NCBI GenBank assembly: GCA_937910255.1
Contig: CALEOQ010000089.1
Span: 1-14,151 of the forward strand
Direction: 5' to 3'
Origin: an uncultured Caulobacteraceae bacterium
Lineage (GTDB): Bacteria > Pseudomonadota > Alphaproteobacteria > Caulobacterales > Caulobacteraceae
DNA: 14,151 nt
Shown here piece by piece: positions 9,309 through 14,151 of the stretch. Under the pieces are notes generated by a model. It did no database searches. It was not told the DNA's origin and worked only from the letters and a program-made list of their open reading frames with translations. Position numbers and translations under genes: made by a program. Position 1 is the stretch's first letter. Every line of letters begins with the position of its first letter.

Positions 9309-9554
9309 ATGAGCGAAAAAAAGCAGAACCTGCAGGACACCTTCCTCAACAGCGTCCGCAAGGCCAAGACCCCCCTGACCATCTTCCTCGTCAACGGCGT
9401 CAAGCTGCAGGGCGTGGTCAGCTGGTTCGACAATTTCTGCGTGCTCCTGCGTCGCGATGGCCAGTCTCAACTGGTCTACAAACACGCCATCTCCACCATT
9501 ATGCCGGCCCAGCCCGTCCAGCTGTATGAGCCGGCGGAAGACGAGACCGATTGA
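9309..9554 (+). CDS. hfq: RNA chaperone Hfq
   Basis: An 81-residue Sm-like protein that forms a hexameric ring and pairs small RNAs with mRNAs. Sm1 covers about 8-50: LQDTFLN with proximal-face Gln9 and Asp10, TIFLVNGVKLQGVVSWFDNF with Phe43. Sm2 has the signature VYKHAIST (56-63; Tyr57, Lys58, His59). The rim carries RKAK (17-20), a weaker basic patch than the E. coli RRER. The C-terminal tail is short (PAEDETD, acidic), as in other alphaproteobacteria. The ATG at 9309 matches the conserved N-terminus. An in-frame extension back to 9117 runs through the end of the preceding gene and is rejected. The stop overlaps the TTG start of hflX (TTGA, 9551-9554), the hfq-hflX pairing conserved in many proteobacteria. 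Confidence 0.97.
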   Translation: MSEKKQNLQDTFLNSVRKAKTPLTIFLVNGVKLQGVVSWFDNFCVLLRRDGQSQLVYKHAISTIMPAQPVQLYEPAEDETD

Positions 9555-10888
9555 GTTCCCCATCCATCGACCATGAGACGCCCGTCCAGGGCGCGCTCAT
9601 CATCCATCCCGAACGTGAAGGCCGCGGCGGCGCCCGGTCTTCGCAGGCGCGTCTCGATGAGGCCGCGGGTCTGGCGCTCGCCCTCGATCTCGAGATCCGT
9701 CGCGGGATGGTCGCGCCGGTGCGCAAGCGCATGCCCGCCACCCTGTTCGGCAAGGGCAAGGTGGCCGAGATCGGCGCGCTCTGCGAAGAGCTCGAGATCG
9801 ATGTGGCCGTCGTCGACGACGCCCTGACGCCGGTTCAGCAGCGCAATCTGGAAAAGGCCTGGAAGGTGAAGGTCATCGACCGAACCGGCCTGATCCTGGA
9901 AATCTTCGCCCGGCGCGCCCGCACGCGGGAAGGGCGACTGCAGGTGGAACTGGCCCGGCTCTCCTATGAGCGCTCGCGCCTGGTCCGAACCTGGACCCAC
10001 CTGGAGCGCCAGCGCGGCGGCTTCGGCGTCATGGGCGGTCCCGGCGAAACCCAGATCGAGACCGACCGCCGCCTGCTGGCCGAGAAGATCGGCCGGCTGA
10101 AGAAGGAACTGGTGGAGGTTCGCCGCACCCGCACCCTGCAGCGCTCGGCCCGCAAGCGCCGGCCCTATCCGGTTGTGGCCCTGGTGGGCTACACCAATGC
10201 CGGCAAGTCGACCCTGTTCAATCGCCTGACCAATTCCGAGGTCATGGCCGAGGACATGCTGTTCGCCACCCTCGATCCGACCCTGCGGATGCTGAATCTG
10301 CCCGATGGCCGGCCAGCGATCCTGTCGGACACGGTGGGCTTCATCTCCGACCTGCCGCACGAGCTGGTGGAGGCCTTCCGGGCCACCCTTGAGGAGGTGA
10401 AGGAGGCCGACGTCATCCTGCACGTCCGCGACATCGCCAGCCCCGAGAGCGCAGCCGAGGCGGCCGATGTGCGCGAGGTGCTCGAACGCCTCGGCGTCGA
10501 CATGGACGAGCGCCGGGTGCTGGAGGTCTGGAACAAGATCGACCTGACCGACGCCGAAGACCGGCCGATGATCGAGGGCGATGCGCGGCGCGCCCATCCG
10601 CCGGCCCTGCTGGTCTCGGCGGTGACGGGGGAGGGGGTCGAACCCCTGTTGCTGGCGGTGGCCGGCCTCGTCGACGAATCCCCGGCGGTCGAGGCGCATC
10701 TGCCGGCCGGCGAAGGCGCAGCCATCGCCTGGCTCTATCAGAATGGCCGGGTGATCGATCGGCACACCGAAGATGACGGCGCGGTGCGCATGGCCGTGCG
10801 GCTGACGCCCAAGGCCCTGGGCCAGTTCGAGCAGCTGTTCCCCCGGATCGACCTGGGCGCCGTTTCGCCCGCCGACGACGAAATCTAG
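9551..10888 (+). CDS. hflX: GTPase HflX, ribosome-associated
   Basis: A 445-residue HflX-family GTPase. The family binds the 50S subunit and splits stalled or hibernating 70S ribosomes, notably under heat stress. The N-terminal nucleotide-binding domain includes PATLFGKGKV (62-71). The glycine-rich linker GGFGVMGGPGETQIETDRR (156-174) is diagnostic, followed by a basic coiled segment (175-204). G-domain motifs are G1 GYTNAGKST (213-221), switch FATLDPT (238-244), G3 DTVGF (260-264) and G4 NKID (328-331), with a C-terminal domain after about 375. The start is a TTG at 9551 overlapping the hfq TGA, since the next in-frame Met is residue 53, inside the conserved N-terminal domain. Translation is therefore probably coupled to hfq. 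The TAG stop shares CTAG with the convergent mazG stop. Confidence 0.96.
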   Translation: MSSPSIDHETPVQGALIIHPEREGRGGARSSQARLDEAAGLALALDLEIRRGMVAPVRKRMPATLFGKGKVAEIGALCEELEIDVAVVDDALTPVQQRNLEKAWKVKVIDRTGLILEIFARRARTREGRLQVELARLSYERSRLVRTWTHLERQRGGFGVMGGPGETQIETDRRLLAEKIGRLKKELVEVRRTRTLQRSARKRRPYPVVALVGYTNAGKSTLFNRLTNSEVMAEDMLFATLDPTLRMLNLPDGRPAILSDTVGFISDLPHELVEAFRATLEEVKEADVILHVRDIASPESAAEAADVREVLERLGVDMDERRVLEVWNKIDLTDAEDRPMIEGDARRAHPPALLVSAVTGEGVEPLLLAVAGLVDESPAVEAHLPAGEGAAIAWLYQNGRVIDRHTEDDGAVRMAVRLTPKALGQFEQLFPRIDLGAVSPADDEI

Positions 10889-11697
10889 GCTCGTTCAGCG
10901 ACCTTGGCGGCGTCCCACAGGGCGTCCATCTCGGCCAGATCGGACTCCTCGGCGGTGCGGCCGCGCTCGGCCAGGGCGGCTTCGATGAACTGGAAGCGGC
11001 GGGCGAACTTGGCGTTGGTGGCGCGCAGGGCGTCCTCCGGCTCGATGTCCAGCTTGCGGGCCAGGTTGGCCATGACGAACAGCACGTCGCCGATCTCGCC
11101 GCGCAGAGCGTCCTTGTCGCCCGAGGCGATCTCGGCCTCCATCTCACCGATCTCCTCGCGCAGCTTTTCCAGCACGAAGGAGACCTCTGGCCAGTCGAAC
11201 CCCACGCGGGCGGCGCGTTTGGTCAGTTTGACCGCCCGGGTCATGGCCGGAAGGCCGGCGGGCACATCGTCCAGCAGGCTGCGGTCGCGGCCCTTGCCGG
11301 CTCGCTCCTGCGCCTTCATCGCCTCCCAGGCCGCGGTCTGGGCCTCGCCTGTGTCGTAGCTCTGGTCGCCAAAGACATGGGGATGGCGGCGGATCATCTT
11401 GTCGTTGATGGCGCGGGCCACATCCTCGAAGGCGAAGGCGCCCTGCTCCTGCGCGATGCGGGCGTGGAACACCACCTGCAGCAGCAGGTCGCCGAGTTCC
11501 TCCTTTAGGTCGCCAATGTCGTTCCGTTCGATGGCGTCGGCCACCTCATAGGCCTCTTCCACCGTATAGGGGGCGATGGTGGCGAAGCTCTGCGCCAGGT
11601 CCCAGGGGCAGCCGTTCTGCGGGTCGCGCAGGCGGGCCATGATGGCCAGCAGGCGTTCCAGGGGCGGCAGGTCACTGGGCGGGGCGGACAGCGGCAT
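10885..11697 (-). CDS. mazG: Nucleoside triphosphate pyrophosphohydrolase MazG
   Basis: A 270-residue MazG with two tandem all-alpha NTP-pyrophosphatase domains, close to the 263 residues of E. coli MazG. It hydrolyses NTPs or dNTPs to monophosphates and pyrophosphate, with roles in removing non-canonical nucleotides. Domain 1 shows the N-terminal GCPWDLAQSFATIAPYTVEEAYEV (29-52) and metal-ligand clusters EEAYE (47-51) and EELGD (66-70). Domain 2 shows EEIGE (181-185) and EIGD (201-204). Start ATG (11695-11697) is preceded four bases away by GAGGAG (complement of 11702-11707). The gene starts inside the last 26 bases of the transporter gene upstream, so the two are co-oriented and probably co-transcribed. 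It converges on hflX with a 4-base overlap of stop codons. Confidence 0.96.
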   Translation of the reverse strand: MPLSAPPSDLPPLERLLAIMARLRDPQNGCPWDLAQSFATIAPYTVEEAYEVADAIERNDIGDLKEELGDLLLQVVFHARIAQEQGAFAFEDVARAINDKMIRRHPHVFGDQSYDTGEAQTAAWEAMKAQERAGKGRDRSLLDDVPAGLPAMTRAVKLTKRAARVGFDWPEVSFVLEKLREEIGEMEAEIASGDKDALRGEIGDVLFVMANLARKLDIEPEDALRATNAKFARRFQFIEAALAERGRTAEESDLAEMDALWDAAKVAERA

Positions 11698-13075
11698 GAA
11701 TCTCCTCGGAGGTCTTGGGCTCGGCGGCGAATTCCGGGGCGGCCTCGGCCAGGTCGCGGGCCTCCAGGGCGCTGCGGATTTCGGCGTGGCGCTCGGCGTT
11801 GAGGGGATAGTTGATGATGATCCAGCCGGCCAGCAGGGAGAGGGCCGCCGGCGCGGCCAGGAACATCACCTGAAGGCCCAGCAGGCCGGAGGTGGAGCCG
11901 CCCGCCCGGGCGTCGAAGCCCACCAGGTCCAGGCCCACATAGGTGATGCCGATGGCGGCCGCCGAGCCGATCTTCACCGTCCCGCTCAGCAGGGCATAGA
12001 GCAGGCCCGTGCGATCGGCGCCGGAGTCCAGCCGCTCCTCGTCGCCCACATCGGCCATCATCGCCCGCAGCAGGAAGGGACCGGCCGAGAAGGGCAGGCC
12101 GATCAGGAACATCAGGCCCGCCGCGATCATCCAGGCGCCGGGGGGGATCACCAGGGCGCCTGCAGTGACGATGGCGTAGAACACGGTCGAGACCGCCAGG
12201 GCCCGGTGCTTGCCGAGCTTGTACGAAAGCCGCGTCCAGAGGGGGCCGCCCACCAGGCCGCCGATGAAATAGATCAGCAGCAGGCCGCCGGCCTCGGCCT
12301 TGTCGAAGGCCTTGATGCGCTCGAAATAGAAGAAGAACAGGGCGCCGGTGATCGCCGGCCCCGTGCCGATGGCGAGGTCTGCGGCCAGCAGGCGGCGCAC
12401 GCTGTTGCGCTTGAAGAGGCCCAGATACTCCCGCAGGCCAGAGCGCTGCTGGGGCCGCACGATGAAGGGTTCGGGCACCTTCCAGAGCGCCAGAAGCCCG
12501 GTCAGCGGCAGCAGCAGGATGATGAACCAGCCCATGGCTTCCACCCCCAGGGCGTGGCCAGGCACGCCGAGCAGGCCCAGCAATGGGGGCAGGGTGAGGA
12601 CCAGGATCATCCCCACCACATTGCCGCCCTGCCACCAGGAATAGATCCGAGACCGCTCGTCATAGCCGGGCGACAGGACCGAACCCCAGGACAGGTGGGC
12701 CAGGGTGGCGATGGAGAAGCCGCCATAGATGACTAGCAGCCAGAGCCACAGATAGCCGGCGCTGACGCCCGGCCTGGCCATGAACAGCATGTAGGCCGCC
12801 AGCATCAGGATGGGGATGCCGATCCCGAACCACAGCCGGAAGCGGCCATAACGGGTCCGGGTCTTGTCCATGATCCCGCCGATGAACGGGTCAAAGGCGA
12901 TGTCCAGCAGCCGCACGCCCATGAACGCCGCGCCGACGGCCGAAAGGCTCAAGCCCAGTTCGTTGGCGTAGAATTCCGGAAGATAGACCACCAGGGGCAG
13001 ACCAAGACCTGCCAGGGGGAGGCAGGGGGCGGCCAGAGCCGCGAGGGTCCAGCTCGAGCGACGCTCAGACGACAT
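11672..13075 (-). CDS. MFS transporter, GPH sugar:cation symporter type
   Basis: A 467-residue polytopic membrane protein with about twelve hydrophobic segments and a soluble C-terminal tail (about 430-467). The motif RLLDIAFDPFIGGIMDKTRTRYGRFRLW near 54-82 corresponds to the D-x3-DP-x2-G-x2-D-(K/R)-T-x2-RxGRFR signature of glycoside-pentoside-hexuronide:cation symporters (MelB/LacS group). A cognate region in the second half is FFYFERIKAFDKAEAGGLLLIYFIGGLVGGPLW. Substrate is unknown: no sugar-catabolic gene is nearby, and the neighbour is mazG. The ATG at 13073-13075 was chosen because hydrophobic segment 1 follows a short basic N-terminus (MSSERRS); its ribosome-binding site is weak. The 3' end overlaps the mazG start by 26 bases. 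Confidence 0.88.
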   Translation of the reverse strand: MSSERRSSWTLAALAAPCLPLAGLGLPLVVYLPEFYANELGLSLSAVGAAFMGVRLLDIAFDPFIGGIMDKTRTRYGRFRLWFGIGIPILMLAAYMLFMARPGVSAGYLWLWLLVIYGGFSIATLAHLSWGSVLSPGYDERSRIYSWWQGGNVVGMILVLTLPPLLGLLGVPGHALGVEAMGWFIILLLPLTGLLALWKVPEPFIVRPQQRSGLREYLGLFKRNSVRRLLAADLAIGTGPAITGALFFFYFERIKAFDKAEAGGLLLIYFIGGLVGGPLWTRLSYKLGKHRALAVSTVFYAIVTAGALVIPPGAWMIAAGLMFLIGLPFSAGPFLLRAMMADVGDEERLDSGADRTGLLYALLSGTVKIGSAAAIGITYVGLDLVGFDARAGGSTSGLLGLQVMFLAAPAALSLLAGWIIINYPLNAERHAEIRSALEARDLAEAAPEFAAEPKTSEEIHAAVRPAQ

Positions 13076-13148
13076 GACGGAATATCTCGCGGGGGAACTC
13101 TAACAAGCTTCAATCAGACCGCGCCCCGTCCCCAGTAGCAAGCCTGCA

Positions 13149-13670
13149 TCACCGCAGGGCGTAGAGTTGACCCCGGCTGAGGCGATGGGCGAAGCGGTCG
13201 AAGGTCCATTGGGCGTCCCCCCACACGGCCTGGCGCCGCGCATCGGTGATGTCGGTGGCGTACCAGCTGAAGGTGACCGGCATGACCTTGCCGTCGAAGG
13301 TGATCATCTGGCCTTCGATCGCCGCGCCGCCGAGGGAAAAGCTGCGGAACGAGAGCCCGGGACGGTCCCCCAACTCCTTGCGGGTTGGTCGGTTGGGCTT
13401 GGCGTCGGTGAGCACCAGCTCGACCCGCCCGCCGGCCATGACGCCGGTGCGGGCGAGTTCGCGGGCGACCTCGTCCCTCAGGCCGTCCGCCAGCCGCTCG
13501 ATCTCGCTCAGGCCATAGGTCTTGAGGGCCCTTTCGCGAAATTCCGGCGCGATGGACACGGTGACTTCAGGGGGCTGCACAGGGTCGATCTGGTCGGCGA
13601 TGGCCAGGCTGGGCAGAGCAAGGCTAACCACGACGAGGGCGGCCAGGGCGCCGAGCGCGATCCTGAGCAT
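13149..13670 (-). CDS. Secreted protein of unknown function
   Basis: I do not recognise a named family. The 173-residue product begins with a clear Sec signal peptide: MLRIALGALAALVVVSLALP, then SLAIA-DQ with a likely signal peptidase I cut after Ala25 (AxA motif; no lipobox Cys). The mature part (~148 residues) has an alpha/beta look: VTVSIAPEF, a helix 55-75, VELVLTDAKPNRP (83-95), then GLSFRSFSLGGAAIEG (105-120), and a C-terminal WYATDI...WGDAQWTFDRFAHRL segment. A longer frame to 13724 is open, but the ATG at 13668-13670 has a strong GGAGG seven bases upstream and starts the signal peptide, so it is preferred. It lies between the LOG-family gene (78 bp) and the transporter (73 bp), all on the minus strand. 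Confidence 0.75.
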   Translation of the reverse strand: MLRIALGALAALVVVSLALPSLAIADQIDPVQPPEVTVSIAPEFRERALKTYGLSEIERLADGLRDEVARELARTGVMAGGRVELVLTDAKPNRPTRKELGDRPGLSFRSFSLGGAAIEGQMITFDGKVMPVTFSWYATDITDARRQAVWGDAQWTFDRFAHRLSRGQLYALR

Positions 13671-13677
13671 GGGACAG

Positions 13678-13682
13678 CCTCC
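13678..13682 (-). promoter_or_regulatory. Shine-Dalgarno sequence of the secreted-protein gene
   Basis: CCTCC on the plus strand reads GGAGG on the minus strand, seven bases before the ATG at 13670. It decides the start of the secreted-protein gene in favour of 13670 over the upstream ATG at 13724. Confidence 0.7.
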
Positions 13683-13748
13683 GATTGAATCCCGAAGGAC
13701 GATGCGGCGAAACCGTGGCGCCACTGTGACCGTGGGAAAGGTTGGGGG

Positions 13749-14151
13749 CTATTCGACCGCGTGCAAGCCCTTGGCTTCAAGAACTCGCCAAACATCCTCG
13801 GCCGTGTCGGCGAAGCCGAACAGGTCCAGATCGGCCTGCGCAATCATGCCGTGTTCGGCCAAGGCGTCGAAATTTATGACCTTTCGCCAATAGGCCTCAT
13901 CGAACAGGGCGATGGGGATCGGCGGGCTCTTATGGGTCTGGCGCAGGGTCAGGATTTCGAAAAACTCATCCAGGGTGCCGAAGCCGCCGGGACCGAGCAC
14001 CAGCCCGCTGGCCCGCATGCCAAGGTTCATCTTGCGCATGTCGGAATCGCGGACTCTGTGGGTCGGTTCTGGGGCTGAGTGGGGGGCCTGCTCCTGCTCT
14101 GGGGGCCGGGCGGTGTCGAGGCCTAGTGACGGGGCGCCCCTGACGGCCCGC
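13749..14151 (-). CDS. LOG-family (TIGR00730-type) protein, 5' end missing
   Basis: The C-terminal part of a Rossmann-fold LOG-family protein; relatives include cytokinin-riboside-monophosphate phosphoribohydrolases that release a base from a nucleoside monophosphate. The signature MRKMNLGMRASGLVLGPGGFGTLDEFFE ends with PGGFGTLDE (13962-13988 on the minus strand), the nucleotide-binding and catalytic motif, followed by LTLRQTHKSPPIPIALFDEAYW. The first Met inside the window is at 14039, but family members have more than 100 residues before this motif and the frame is open to the edge, so the true start lies outside. Beyond about 14043 the peptide stops matching the conserved FRYF-type residues I expect ahead of MRKM, which suggests sequence errors at the contig end. 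True substrate is unknown. Confidence 0.8.
   Translation of the reverse strand, partial: RAVRGAPSLGLDTARPPEQEQAPHSAPEPTHRVRDSDMRKMNLGMRASGLVLGPGGFGTLDEFFEILTLRQTHKSPPIPIALFDEAYWRKVINFDALAEHGMIAQADLDLFGFADTAEDVWRVLEAKGLHAVE
14055..14151. other. Probably degraded sequence at the right contig end
   Basis: This terminal stretch is rich in G runs (14071-14074, 14081-14086, 14101-14105) and T/G mixtures unlike the coding DNA to its left. It should encode the middle of the LOG-family protein. The open frame here still shows traces of the expected protein (an EQAP-like segment and THR before VRDSDMRKM) but with wrong residues and apparently wrong spacing. I infer a low-coverage, error-rich read end rather than a real variant. 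Confidence 0.5.

Noticed and set aside
11576..12736. Plus-strand open frame of 386 codons opposite the transporter and mazG
   Set aside because: Low-complexity Gln/Gly/Arg-rich shadow with no recognisable domain; the minus-strand transporter and MazG frames explain the region.
13143..13158. CCTGC-N6-GCAGG hairpin at the end of the secreted-protein gene as a terminator
   Set aside because: The stem is only five pairs, overlaps the stop codon and has no T-run on either strand, so it does not support an intrinsic terminator.

Overview
This is an ordinary stretch of core chromosome from a GC-rich alphaproteobacterium, most likely a member of the Caulobacteraceae (Caulobacter, Phenylobacterium or a relative). 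The support is the strongly GC-biased codon use and the gene order ispDF (divergent) / dusB-ntrB-ntrC-ntrY-ntrX-aminotransferase-hfq-hflX, which I remember from that family. I found no undescribed system. The strongest anomaly is technical: the left end of the contig carries an unremoved Illumina adapter.

Layout. Bases 1-74 are read noise with a 12-T run. Bases 75-138 are a complete Illumina P7/TruSeq adapter with a 6-base index. Genomic sequence starts at 139, inside the IspF half of a minus-strand ispDF gene, which is therefore cut short and given a false stop by adapter bases. A 90-bp divergent spacer follows. Next comes a tightly packed plus-strand run: dusB, ntrB and ntrC (4-bp ATGA overlaps), a 92-bp gap, then ntrY, ntrX (11-bp overlap) and a D-amino-acid-aminotransferase-like gene (2-bp gap). 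After a 100-bp leader come hfq and hflX (TTGA overlap). A convergent minus-strand group meets hflX at a shared CTAG stop: a LOG-family gene (cut by the right edge), a small secreted protein of unknown function, an MFS/GPH-type transporter and mazG. The last ~100 bases on the right look degraded.

How the genes work together. The centre is two nitrogen-related two-component systems: soluble NtrB with NtrC, and membrane-bound NtrY with NtrX. Both response regulators keep their receiver, AAA+ and Fis-type DNA-binding domains but lack the GAFTGA loop used to contact sigma-54, so they probably do not act as classical sigma-54 activators. DusB modifies tRNA and is translationally coupled to NtrB, as in the old nifR3-ntrBC arrangement. 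Hfq and HflX link to RNA-based and ribosome-rescue control. IspDF belongs to isoprenoid synthesis and MazG to nucleotide-pool clean-up.

Other points worth a look are a sharp codon-usage dip inside the HAMP domain of ntrY, a small dyad just upstream of ntrY, and a GC hairpin plus purine-rich leader before hfq.
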